This document shows positions 10,237 through 21,500 of a stretch of DNA of 64,000 nt, piece by piece. The stretch is taken from contig NC_047072.1 in NCBI RefSeq assembly GCF_902459465.1, positions 17,093,776 to 17,157,775 on the forward strand. The letters run 5' to 3'. Numbering within the stretch: the stretch's first letter is position 1; the number at the start of each line of letters is the position of its first letter. Both the position numbers and the translations under genes were made by a program. Origin of the DNA: Asterias rubens. Taxonomy: Eukaryota; Echinodermata; Asteroidea; Forcipulatida; Asteriidae. The notes under the pieces are model-generated. The model did not search any database. It had not been told where the DNA came from and saw nothing but the letters and a program-made list of their open reading frames with translations.

Positions 10237-13200
10237 ATGGCACTGGCAGCGGATTTGAGTGTTGACGAGAGACTTGGTCTGATCACAAGAAATCTTCAGG
10301 TAAATTTGTCTTCTCAGTGAGTAAACTTAGCTTTCAGTCTTTAACTTGGTAAAACCATAAAGCCTGGTTCATGCTTCCTGCGAATGTGAAGCAAAATGTT
10401 TTTTGCAGCGAATGTTTCTCAGGAGATGGACACAAGTCCACTGCCGTGAATAATTCATTGCGAACTTATGATTTCAAAATTCATATCTCATTTCGAAGTA
10501 TGAACCAGGCTTTACTCCCTTCATCTGGATGTATCAGCTAGACACAGTCCTAAATTCCATTGGTGATGACATTAGTTGAATAGAGCCGGTAAAATACGAA
10601 GCTATGATGAGACCCAGGTTAATGAATTTTCCTTTGTTTTTTTTCCCTCCTTTTTGTTGTTTGCTCTTCAGGAGGTTCTTGGAGAAGAGAAACTCAAGCA
10701 GATGTTGGTGGATGGAAAAGACGTCTCGATCTACTGGGGCACGGCAACCACCGGCAAGCCTCATGTAGCTTACTTCGTCCCCATGAGCAAGATTGCAGAC
10801 TTCCTTAGAGCTGGGTGTAAGGTTCGTAAGACTTTGGTTGTACTCCTACTTTCTGGCCTGTATGCTTCATTTTTGAAAGGGCAGGGGCACCAATGCAGTT
10901 TCTCTTTGGTAAAGGGCACCCTTATGAGGAAATTGTAAATTTCTTCTTCTAAGTACATTTCAAGGGCACCAAGGTAATGACCAGGGGGCATGGAGGTGAT
11001 CACCTTCTTCATTGCCTTTGTGAGTTATCAGGCCTTATACATTACTTCGCACAGCTAGCTAGCAAGGCTAGACGCTTGGTGTGAGGTACTTCAGTCAGAG
11101 CCGATTTCATAGAACTTATTAATTAAGCAGAAAATACTGCTCAAAGATGCAGAAATGAGCAGGACACCAGTTGCAACCTGCTTCATACACCATCAAAAGC
11201 TGCTGTAGGCTCTAACCGGAAATTGTTTATTACCATTGATCATGTTGATTTTAAGAGTTATTACCATACATACACTTTCCCTTTAAGCTTTCCACCAGAC
11301 AGCCGGCTAAAATGTTGTTTTGGTCTTTTGGCTGTTCTTATTCCACAGGTGACAATCCTCTTTGCTGACCTTCATGCCTATCTAGATAACCTAAAAGCCC
11401 CCTGGGAATTGCTCAGCCTACGCACCCAATACTACGAGCACATCATTAAGGCAATGCTAGAGTCACTCAGCGTCCCGCTGGACAAACTTAAATTTGTCCG
11501 AGGGACGGACTACCAGCTGAGCAGGTAACCGAGAGTCTTTTGGAGAGGGGTTTGGTAAAAGGAATATTACAGAACTGTTTTTTTTTTTGCTAACAAAACA
11601 GTTGTTGGCATTGTAAGCACTTCATATGCATAACCTATAGAAGTTTGAGATCGATCAGCCATTCACTTGTTACTTACTTGTTTACAATTTGCTTACAAAA
11701 AATACGAATAATAAACCTAACAGTTAAACTCTGTAATTAATTGGGAAGCGTTGTGTAATTCTCTTTCTTTTATCTGCAGGGAATACACCCTGGACGTGTA
11801 CAGAATGTCATCAGTAGTCACACAGGTTAGTTGTTGTGGTTTCTCCGTTTTTAACCAAAATTTTTGTTTGTTAAACCCCCCTACATGAAAACTGATTATT
11901 GTTATTATGATATTTAAGCAGCTGTTCTTCTCCTCCCCCCCCCCCCCCTCCTCCTCTCAGCATGACGTGAGGAAGGCAGGTGCTGAGGTCGTTAAGCAAG
12001 TTGATCATCCTCTACTCAGCGGTCTACTCTACCCAGGACTACAAGCACTGGATGAGGAATACCTTAAGGTGGACTGCCAGTTTGGAGGCGTTGATCAACG
12101 CAAGATCTTTACTTTTGCAGAGAAGGTGAGGATTTTATTTTCCTGTTGGCTTTAATCTTTAGGTCTCTCCAAACGAAACAGAGAGTTTGTTGGTTGGCCC
12201 CCATCACAACCAAGTCCTAGGGGTGGGGATACGAATGGTGTCCCATCTCGCGAAATTACTTGACTCGGCCCTTCAACCAAAGTGTTTGTGGCCTGTTTAC
12301 GGTCCCTACTTTTTACAAGTTCTAAAGGAACATAAACTGTGCCTGGGAAGGGCTTTCTACCTCTGTCACACTTGCACAGACATGCACTAATTAATGGTCT
12401 TGCTGTGACAGCTACAGTACGTGTGCTTCTGTTGAGGGTTTTATTAAGTTTTAACTTGGTTTCTCGTTTCATTTATCATCTTATTATAGTGCCTGCCTGC
12501 CCTGGGGTACGCTAAGCGTATTCATCTTATGAATCCTATGGGTAAGTCAGTTCAACTTTGATTTTTTCATCTGTTTAAAATAAAAATCACTTGAACAATT
12601 CTCCCATATATTTGAACTTGTCTTCTCCATTTCTCAATTATTTTGGTTTGGCATATTATGTTGTTTTCTAAACATTCATTATCTTTGTCTCTAAATAACT
12701 GATTTATTGTTTTCCTTTTTTTAGTGCCAGGCCTGACTGGAACCAAAATGAGCTCGTCAGATGAGGTATGGAAAACTAAGATGTCTGTTGTTTACTTTAG
12801 TGGAGTGCTGTGCCGAGCAATCTAGTTGACTGGACTTAAGTTTTGGTGTTATCAGACTGTGGGTTCAGATCCCAGTCATGGCTCTTATGTCCCTAAAACG
12901 GAGTAACCCCAGGAATTCCTTTCAGGGGAGCGATTCCTTTAGCTACTAGGTTCCCAGTAAGCCAAGCAGTTTGATTGGTAGGTTTAGGGGTGTTTGAAAC
13001 CTCAGAACCTACCAGAGGCTGCCAGCAAGACATCTGTAAGCCTTTCTTCAAGGGTTGCAAGACACTTATGCTTTGTTCTTCAAGTGAGACATTAAGCCAT
13101 AGATCCTGTAGGCTTACACCTTTCTTTTTGGTTGAGTGGAGGTTGGGTCAAATTTTGCAGCTTTTTTGCAGCAAATGTGGGCATTTTGTATCAGAAGCTT

Positions 13201-16200
13201 GCAGGCTGCTATGGAGCTAAAGTTGTATTTTTGTTCTTAAAGGATTCCAAGATTGACCTGTTGGACACGCCAGAGTCACTGAAGAAAAAACTGAAGAAGG
13301 CATTCTGTGAACCTGGAAACATCGCCGAGAACGGAGTGCTGTCGTTCGTCAAACATGTCCTCATGCCTCTATCACAAGGAGGTAAGGTGTCTGATTGTTT
13401 GTGTTCATTGTACGATGCCAAACAATTATATAATGTACCACTACCTACAACCCTATAACACATCAATAGGGTGTCATTAAGTCGAGTCACTAAGATCGTC
13501 AAATTCAAGTTGTGGTGGATAATTCATCGGAGAGTTGGTTTGGGTCCCGGTCTTTTCATTTGTGTCCTTGAGCAAGATACTGTATATACTACTCTTTACC
13601 CAAGGGAAAAATGGGTATACATTGTACATGTTTTCGTCACAATTTCAGAAAATATTGAAGGTATAATTTTGTAATTTTGTTTGCTTAATCCAGGCTTTCT
13701 AATTGAGAGGAATGAGAAGTTTGGAGGCAATATTACCTACCCGGATTTCGAGGCTCTAGAACAGGCGTTTGCCAAGGAGGTATGCTCTGCTGTACAAAGT
13801 CACATTTTATTTTAACAAGTTTCTTGAGGAACAATCTAGACATTGTCCATTTGAGATATCCAGTCGAGCTTAAAGGCACTGCACACTAATGGTAATTACT
13901 CAAACTAATTGTAAGCATAACATTTTTACTAGGTAACAAGCAATGGAGAGCTCACAACATTGTGAGAAACGACTCCCCCTGAAGTAACATATTTTTTGAG
14001 AAAGGGGTAATTTCCCGCTCAAATCATAAAAGACTTTAGGCTTGAAGCCTTTTATTAAGCATTGTAGATTTTCATCATTTGACGTCATTTTTACTATAAT
14101 TCTGTTAATTTCTTGATCTTCTTTTGATCAGGATGTTCACCCTGGTGACCTCAAGTCTGCCGTGGTGAGAGAATTAAACCGATTGATGGAGCCGATCAGG
14201 AAGACCTTCCAGAGTTCGGAGTTAAAGAAACTCACCAGCCAGGCTTACCCACCACCCCCAAAGAAAAGTAAGAATAGAAACGCGCCTAAGTAAGAACGTC
14301 CAAGTAAGAATGTCCAAGTAGTGTATTTCTTCTTGCGTATGGCGAGCACAGTCTATAGTTGTTAACTTCTGACTGTGTGGGTTTTGCCTGGAATATTTGG
14401 CTGGGGTTTCCCTCCCACATCTTAACTGAAACTTCTTTCCTGGTTCTAAGTTCGATTTCTGAGTGTCCTTGGCTTCACAACCAGAGTAAGTTAAATGAAA
14501 TGAAGGGAAAGGAAAAGAAGTCAAAGGTAGACGAGTCAGGGCAGCATCTCGAATAGGGACAATTTCCCTCCATCCTCTGTGCTTAGTATTTTGCTGATCT
14601 ATGTAATATTTTGAGATACATGTAAGAAGTATGAAATAAATGTTGACTTGAAACGACTTGAATTGAACCTGATCCAATTAATTGGTGTAAATTTCTTGTC
14701 CTCTTTCAGAGCAGACAGGCAGCAAACAGCAGCAGGGTGAAGGAGCAAGCAGTGACGAGATCATTCCGTCAAGATTAGACTTCAGGGTCGGCAAAGTCCT
14801 CTCGGCTGAAATGGTACGAAGATTTCTTGTGTATATAATTAGATATTGTTCAAGCAGACCCTAGCAGAGTCTTTCTCAAAGGCCTGAGAGCTCGAGTAAT
14901 TCCAACAGCCGATGTCACGAAACGCTAGGATTAATCACATCTCTCGTCCTAGCTTAGGATGGGTTCAATCTGCGTCCTAACGTCTTTGGATACAGAACTT
15001 AACTCGTCCCAAGTCCTAAAGTTAATTCTAAGTTAGGAAGAGTTTGGTGAAATCGACAGCTGTTGTTTTGGTTTACTATTGGCTGAATAAATTATAATCT
15101 TATCTTATCTTATATTTCTAGAGTTAGTTGAACTTAATTTGTGGTTTGCCTTTCTCAGCACCCAGATGCAGAATCCCTTTACTTGGAACAGATTGACGTC
15201 GGAGAAGAGAGCCCTCGTACGGTGGTCAGCGGCTTGGCCGGACTCGTTCCTCTAGAGGCCATGAAGGATCGTATGGTTGTCATGTTATGTAACCTCAAGC
15301 CACAGAAGATGAGGGGGATTGAATCCAAAGCTATGGTCATGTGTGGCTCTCTGTAAGTAGAAACTGTCCGTTTAGTGTTCAATGCCCAACTGGGAATTAC
15401 TTCTGAAAAATTTAAAGATTTTAAGAAAATCTACAGTAGTAAACCTTCGGGATGGCCATGTATACAACTCTGTTTGGAGAATTGCTGGTTGTGTTGTGGT
15501 ATTGAATATTATACTTTGCTTTGAAAAATTTGAAGCATATTATCCTTACAGTGGAATTATGTACCAAATTGAAAAGATTTCCCCACTAAGAATTACTTCC
15601 AAAAGATTTGAAGCCGGGAATCTTATCATGGAATTCTGTACCAAATAAGATTATTCTAGCCGTTAAATCAGACCTGGCCCTTGTCCTTGTTGAAATGTCA
15701 GACCATTAAACATGTTTGCGCTTTTTCTTTCAGGGAGGATCCAAGGCAAGTTGAGCCACTCTGCCCTCCAGAGGGCAGTGTTCCTGGTCAGCGTGTGTTC
15801 ATTGAGGGGTACCAAGCGGGCAAACCCGACGAGGAACTCAAACCAAAGAAGAAAGTGTTTGAAAAGCTACAGGTAAGACCAGCTATGTTCTTTTTGTTTT
15901 TTAATTCAAAGAGAACAAAAATTTTATCCAAATAAAAATGACGTCCTTTTATTTTGAAGTGGACACATTCAAATCTTGTGCAACAATGGTGTTTTTTCTT
16001 TCGTTATTCTCTTGCAACTTCGATGACCAATTGAGCGAAAAATTGTACAGATTAGTAATTTTATGCATATTATGTTAGGATACACCGAGTGAGAATAATA
16101 TTGGTCTTTGACAATTACCAAACGTGTCCAGTGCCTTTAAATCAATCAGCAGATTCCATAAAAACGAAATCAAACTCTATTTTATTTTCTCAGGTGGATT

Positions 16201-16301
16201 TCAGGACGACATCAGACCAGGTTGCCAAGTGGAAAGACAGTCCTTTTATGACCGAGCTCGGAATTGTCACATGTGCCCTACAAGACGCTACGATACGCTA
16301 A
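10237..16301 (+). CDS. YARS1: Cytosolic tyrosyl-tRNA synthetase (14 coding exons)
   Basis: Charges tRNA-Tyr with tyrosine in the cytosol. Coding exons: 10237-10299, 10672-10821, 11349-11524, 11780-11825, 11961-12125, 12490-12541, 12725-12765, 13243-13381, 13694-13779, 14132-14267, 14710-14813, 15159-15352, 15734-15872, 16194-16301. All phases agree, giving 532 residues against 528 in human. The Rossmann domain carries the HIGH-like PHVAY at 51-55 and KMSSS at 225-229; KKKLKKAF matches the human nuclear-import segment. A low-complexity linker leads to an EMAPII-like tRNA-binding domain from [11 protein letters not shown] (about 370) to the end, with HPDAESLY and [11 protein letters not shown]. 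Where human has the ELR cytokine motif this protein has SLR (94-96). An acceptor at 10226 and a donor at 9645 suggest a non-coding first exon. Confidence 0.97.
10854..11036 (+). mobile_element. Dispersed ~180-bp repeat, family C (YARS1 intron)
   Basis: Starts GGCCTGTATGCTTCATTTTT, continues GAAAGGGCAGGGGCACC, and ends with GGGCACCAAGGTAATGACCA, GGGGGCATGGAGG and ATCAGGCCT. Other copies are at 21436-21610 (reverse), 25413-25597, 32935-33093 (reverse) and, truncated, 58560-58663 and 60481-60602. The copy at 40015-40917 has an expanded centre. Confidence 0.8.
12795..12970 (+). repeat. tRNA-derived SINE fragment (YARS1 intron)
   Basis: Has an A-box-like TCTAGTTGACTGG and, about 45 bp on, a B-box-like GGGTTCAGATCCC, followed by a non-tRNA body. 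This is the layout of a Pol III SINE head. Related pieces occur at 13455-13630, 22740-22950, 25175-25345 and 36775-36999. Confidence 0.6.
13455..13630 (+). repeat. tRNA-derived SINE fragment (YARS1 intron)
   Basis: Contains GTCACTAAGATCGTCAAATTC followed by GTTTGGGTCCCGGTC and GTGTCCTTGAGCAAGATACT. The last phrase is shared with the reverse-strand SINE at 22740-22950 in an NPAT intron. The B box is degraded. Confidence 0.6.
13870..14060. mobile_element. Family A MITE, partial (YARS1 intron)
   Basis: Begins TTAAAGGCACTGCACACTAA and continues with GGTAATTACTCAAA, CATTGTGAGAAACGACTCCC and TGAAGTAACAT, the left half of family A. The right half is missing. Confidence 0.75.
14880..15060. repeat. 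Dispersed GTCCTAAGTTAGGA-type repeat (YARS1 intron), uninterrupted copy
   Basis: Runs from a CACGAAACGCTAGGATTAAT phrase through TACAGAACTTAACTCGTCC to AGAGTTTGGTGAAATCGA. It is the uninterrupted relative of the copy at 41525-42430, which is split at the same TTAA by two MITEs. Related short palindromes occur at 36256-36362, 44395-44545 and 49600-49700. Confidence 0.75.
15975..16141. mobile_element. Family A MITE, right half (YARS1 intron)
   Basis: Contains CAACTTCGATGACCAATTGAG, TTTTATGCATATTATG, TCTTTGACAATTACCAAACG and TGTCCAGTGCCTTTAA, the right half of family A. It ends about 50 bp before the last YARS1 exon. Confidence 0.75.
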
Positions 16302-16349
16302 ATTGATTTCCTAACTCATTCTTCTTAAATATCTTTAAAAATCATGTAA

Positions 16350-16733
16350 ATTACTTAAATATGCTATGTCAGATTTTTGGCCAATTTGACCCAAAAATTT
16401 TGATTTAAAATTCAATAGGTATTTTGATGGGGATCGAGAAAGTTACAAGCTTTCTTTTGAGCCATTGCTCGAAAAAGTCTGCCAATTATTAGTAGCAGTG
16501 AAATTAAGTACTCAAAATTAGTTTTTGTCGGGATCCCGACAATATATCACGTGACCAATTCTGATGTGTTTTGTAAAAAACGTTTTAAATTTTGTTCATG
16601 GTTCCTGACCATTAAAAGTAAAAGTTGAACTTTTTCGTTAGAGCGGGTGATACTCTTTGAAATACCATTCACTCAAAAAATCTATTGTTTAATGTTTGGG
16701 GCCAAAAATCTGACATAGCATCTTTAATGTGGG
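16350..16733. mobile_element. TTAA-bordered MITE, family F
   Basis: Terminal inverted repeats read ATGCTATGTCAGATTTTTGG (16360 side) and the complement ending TAGCATCTTTAA (about 16733). TTAA lies at both borders. It sits directly downstream of the YARS1 stop codon and may be in its 3' UTR. A diverged relative may lie near 42890-43070. Confidence 0.7.
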
Positions 16734-16993
16734 TTGGGTCGAGGGTAGGCAGAATGTAGGAGGTTGTGGGGGAGGGGAGTGATAAAGAATTTAACATTTC
16801 CAACAAGTTGAAGGCCATTTTACAAATGTGTTTGAACAATTTCACGAAAAGTATTTTAGCATGTACTACAGAATATGAGACACTTCTGAAAACATTGCGC
16901 TGTGATTTTTACTTTTTTTTTCAAACACTTGATGACTTATGAAACTAACATCTATAGGTAAATTATATTACATACATCTTCATTCATAGTAAG

Positions 16994-17103
16994 GGGTAAC
17001 CCTGTTTCAGCCCTAGGAGTAGGTGGCAACGGCCTCTGACAAAAAATAATTGTAGCCCACACCTTGAAGTGGCCTTCAGGCCTTGTGTGTATGGCGACTT
17101 GCA
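16994..17103 (-). repeat. Dispersed repeat, GTCGCCATACACACAAGGCC type
   Basis: On the minus strand it reads GTCGCCATACACACAAGGCC, then CCACTTCAAGGTGTGGGCTA and AACAGGGTTACCCCTT. A plus-strand copy lies at 23764-23884 in an NPAT intron. It is probably part of a SINE body; no tRNA-like head is seen here. Confidence 0.7.
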
Positions 17104-18490
17104 TAAAAATAAAAAAAAATAAAAAAGTAAGGATTCATAACATGGCAAAAAACTTGATAATAATACAAAATTGTATCAAAAACCTTTAACAGTAAGCAAA
17201 TTTGTCACTGTTTTGACTTGTTTTGAATTTGCTCAAAAACATGCGGCAACGTTCAGGCTTGAAGAAACTAACGCAACATTCAAATTTCTTTCAAATGGAT
17301 TTTATTATTTGAAAATGAACGCAAGAAAAACTGAGGCTTTGGTTCGGTTTACATTGTAGTAAATAAAAATAAACAGAATGCACAGAAATACTTAACTATT
17401 CAATAGTACATTCAGTATTGGTCTTAAAGTGGTTTTAAGGTTTCTAAACCTTTAAATATAAATTTTATTTATACCCATATTGAAAAAATAAACCATCTGG
17501 AAGTGTTGAAAAACTGAATATCTCTGTAGGTATTTCTTGTAGCGTATGGTTTTGTCCCACAGCACTATGGAATTCATTATCTGACAGTGCTTCACAACAA
17601 ATATTAAAGGGAATAAAAGAGTAGCAATAAGGTCCAAATTCACGCAAGAACTATCGTTGAATATAGTTCGACTAAGTTAGTCCGAATTATGTCTAGACAA
17701 TTGATGGTTGTACTACACTAGTTGACTATTTGGAACCCAACAACCATTGGTCCTTGCACGAACATGACCCTGGTCTTAAATGCCCATTTAAAACTAACAG
17801 GATCAAGGCCGTTAGTAAAAGGACCGTGACCCTACGAAGAGTCTCTTCTCTTTTATGAACATTAATAAATGCCCATTGTGTTGAGAAGCGCAAAATGTTA
17901 GTAACTTTTTATAGAGTTTCCAATTCCTGTTGTATTATGTACGCAGCCTAAACTTTGCGGAGGATTGCAATGCTTCGAATAAAGGTTGTGCATACACTTA
18001 CGCATTTTACATCGAGTACAGTGTGTATAGATTGCATAACCCGTTAATAAGCACCTGAGTAAGCTTGCACAGCACTCGTAAGCTTTAATCACTCCTCACC
18101 ACGTTTTAAACATAGACACATGATCTCCTCTGGACCAATCAGAATGGACAAACAGTCACAGGTATTAATGAACGATTGATAAAAGACGACTCAAATGTTC
18201 TTTAATGGCCCTTAATGACATTTCCCTTTAAATTTCACTAACAATTATTCTTTTAATTAGGCCTGGCAGAAACAAATATATCCTGTTTAAGTTGCGTTGC
18301 TATATTTTGTGCCAAAAGACTGGCAAAAATGAATATTTTTCTCTGAAGGAACTCTGAAAATTGATGCAGTTAGAAAAACCTGAAATAATTCCATGTACTA
18401 AAATGAAATCACAATGCACAAAACCATCTAATGTTTAAATTAATTTTTGACATCAGCTTGGAAAAAGATTGAGTGATGCATCTTTAATGG
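17104..18490. other. Intergenic between convergent YARS1 and NPAT
   Basis: AT-rich sequence without a supportable exon or complete mobile element. AATAAA hexamers near 17107 and 17362 could end YARS1 transcripts if the 3' UTR is long. Confidence 0.4.
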
Positions 18491-18492
18491 CT

Positions 18493-18498
18493 TTTATT
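18493..18498 (-). terminator. Poly(A) signal AATAAA, NPAT
   Basis: TTTATT on the plus strand is AATAAA on the coding strand, about 90 nt beyond the NPAT stop codon at 18589-18587. Confidence 0.55.
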
Positions 18499-18586
18499 TT
18501 AAAGATGTATATTTTAAGGGAAAATGCCCAGGTTTCGAAGTATGTATTTCATTCTATGTACTGAATTTCATTCTGCATACTGAATT

Positions 18587-21500
18587 TCATTCTGCATACT
18601 GAAGACTTGACAGAAACTTGTCCACATCAAGGTTTGACGGAAAACTCTGAGATCGTTTTGTCTTCTTTGCCTGTGGAGATCAACAAAAAAATAGAATAAA
18701 TTTATTGACAAAGGACCTTAAAGTTGCATTTGAAACTAGGGCAAACTCCCATCGATTCACTGCACTTGTGGATTGTTTAAAAAGGAGAGTTGAAAGTGGG
18801 TTCAGCACCAACTAAGTCAATTGTGGATTATTATAAAAAAGGCAGTTGAAGGTAGGTTTTATGATTCGTATACTCACACTTTTTGTTGTCGTTGGTTTCT
18901 TGCTTGTCTGAAAAAATGCAAGAAAAAAAGATAAAAAGATTTCATCAGATGAAAGGAAAGAGTTTTTACATATTAATGACGACAATGATGTATTTAAATG
19001 CACTGGACACCTTTGTCAAAGACCAGTATTCTCACTTGAAGTATCCCAACATAAGCATAAAACAACAAATCTGTGAAAATGTTAACTTAGTTTGTCATCT
19101 CAGTTGCAATAGTACAACAGTACCCCGTTGCTCGTTACCGAGTAAGTTAATATGTTATAGTAAGTTAATAATGGTTTATTATAAACATGACTGGCAGTTA
19201 AAAACTGAATTGCACATGTGAACAGGGATTAAAATTTTTTAAACATTAACTCATGAAAGTTAACATAAAACTAAAACAAAAATATAGAATACAAGAGTAT
19301 ATCTACCTTTTTTATACATGCCTCTGAAATAGGTCCGGTTTGGATCGAAAGCTAAGGCCACCTACCCTATTCATTATACCTTTTTTATATACATGCACAA
19401 TTTACTCTTTACATTTACAAAGTGAAGCAATGTCTTTAAACATTCTATATATACATGTATAACAATAATAATTTATTGCATTTTTGTGCGCCATCTCAAT
19501 CGGAGGAAGAATTACACAAAGTAATTATAATAATAATAGAGTCTTTAGGGTTGAATTTAAAATGGAAATGAACTTGACAAACCTCATCTTTGCTATTTCC
19601 TTCTCTGTTTCTCTTGTGACCTCTGTTCTCTTTCTTTCCAGTCTCCTCCAACGTCTTATCTCCCTTCTCAGCTGCTCCTCTTTCAGCATCACCTTCGTGT
19701 GCTCCATCAGGTTTCTTAGAGCTGTTCGTGCTCCGAGACGACTTCCTCTTGGCAACAGGATCTTCACCGACTTTTCTTGGACTCTTGGCTTTTTGGGTGG
19801 CGGCTCTGGTTTGCACAGCTGTTTTGGACTTTGGTTCGGTCTGCAGGGTCACCACAACGGTTTCAGTCGCCGTGTTGGCTTGCTTCCGAGGTGTTCTGGA
19901 TTTCCGCTTGCTGCTTTTTGTATCCTTTTGGGATTCCTGAGTCGATGCTTCCAGTTCCGGCCGTTTGAGACGTCCGCTGTTTGGCGATAACCCGATCTCT
20001 TTCCGTAGCTCCATCACCCAGTCTCTGGAAGGACTTGTCGCAGGGGAGCTGTTGGAGGTCATACTACGCAGTCTCTGCTGTCTGTACGGGGACTGACGTA
20101 ATGAAGGCGGACTGTTGGAGAGACAGACCAACATCTGTGCTGCAATATTCACCTCTGTCGACATGTCATCGGGCACCTCAACAGAGGCTGCTCCACGATG
20201 CGCGACAGCATCAGGCACTTGTTTATTATGCTCAACAACGGTTGATTTTGACAATCCTGAGGAAAAGGGCTTTTTCTTTTGCAATGAATCAGTGTAGGTG
20301 TTCTTTCCTCTGGACTTACTCTCCGACGTGCTGATATTTCCTCCAGCATTATCATTGACGTTTCCTTTATGAGGTTGTCTTGTTCTTGACTGGACTTCAG
20401 GTGTCCAGCCAACGTCCAGCGTGCGAGTCAACCCTTTGAACTGAATCTGTTTGCGAGGTTTTGAAGCAACTCCTGGCGGTGATTTTGTTGTTGGGACACT
20501 GGCTTCCGAAGCCATCATGCCAGCCTGTTGGACAAGCGACATCCCTGCAGGTCCAGGGTTCACAACCGCTGTGTTGCTAATACTGGAAAAGATGTTTCGA
20601 TTCCCCTCTGCAGTTTGATTCGGTTGACCTGGAGCAGGTAAAATCGTTCTCTGCTTAGCTCTCTGACCTACTCCATTACCATCTGGAAGTCTGTTCTGCT
20701 TAGCATTCTGAGATGCGTCAACGCTATTTTCAGGGAAACAAGTTTTCTTTTGCTTAGCTATCTCATGAGAGGTTTGCGTCAACGTCAGTGGGGAATTACT
20801 TCTAGAGAACGATCTTTCTGGTGAGGTGGTGGCAAATAAAGAGCCGACATCGGAATCAACCATTGTGGCAAGTAGCTGTACGACCTCAGTCTGATCTTGG
20901 ACATTCTGCGCCCCGTTTACTTGAGTCATCAAGGAGGGGGTTGGTGCTGTGGGCAGGTTTGTGTTACCAGTCGCTGGCGGTGCATTGAGATTTTCCATCC
21001 TGCCGTGAACCGGGCAAGATGGGTCGGCATTGCTTTGTTGGTGGGTGCTTCCTTGTCCTGAAGATTTATTCTGAGCTAAGCTACCAGGCAAAAGTTGTTG
21101 TCCACTCTGTATCGCCACGCTCGGGGAGCCTACAACTCTCCCATCCGGCGTCACTAACAGCGTACCTCCTTGGAACCCTACTGGGGAGTTGACAACAAGG
21201 TTCTGGGGGCTGGGCACTGCCTGTTGCATGATCTGATACTGTCCTGAGGCGTTAAGAAAGACCGGGAGAGTTACGACTTGGTCAGTGGACGGAATAATCG
21301 CTGATGGGTTGAGGTTTAGTTGGTGATGGGTACCAGTGGAAGCACTAGTGACTGGCGGTTGAATACTTAAGCTGGTAAATGGACCTGAGAGATTAGAAGA
21401 GCACTAGATAAGACTCAACAGAAAAAATGAACAGACTCGATACTTCACGGAGGCAATGAAGGCGATTACTTCCATGCCCCCTGGTCGCTGCCTGCATGCA

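Noticed and set aside
19496-19582. Extension of the long NPAT exon to the stop near 19496
   Set aside because: The extra residues are an isoleucine-rich read of (TAA)n; a GAG|GTTTGT donor at 19583 and a family-like C-terminus downstream fit better.
19484-20334. Plus-strand open frames opposite NPAT
   Set aside because: They are shadows of the long NPAT exon: no splice context, no family motifs, and the minus strand has a coherent gene.
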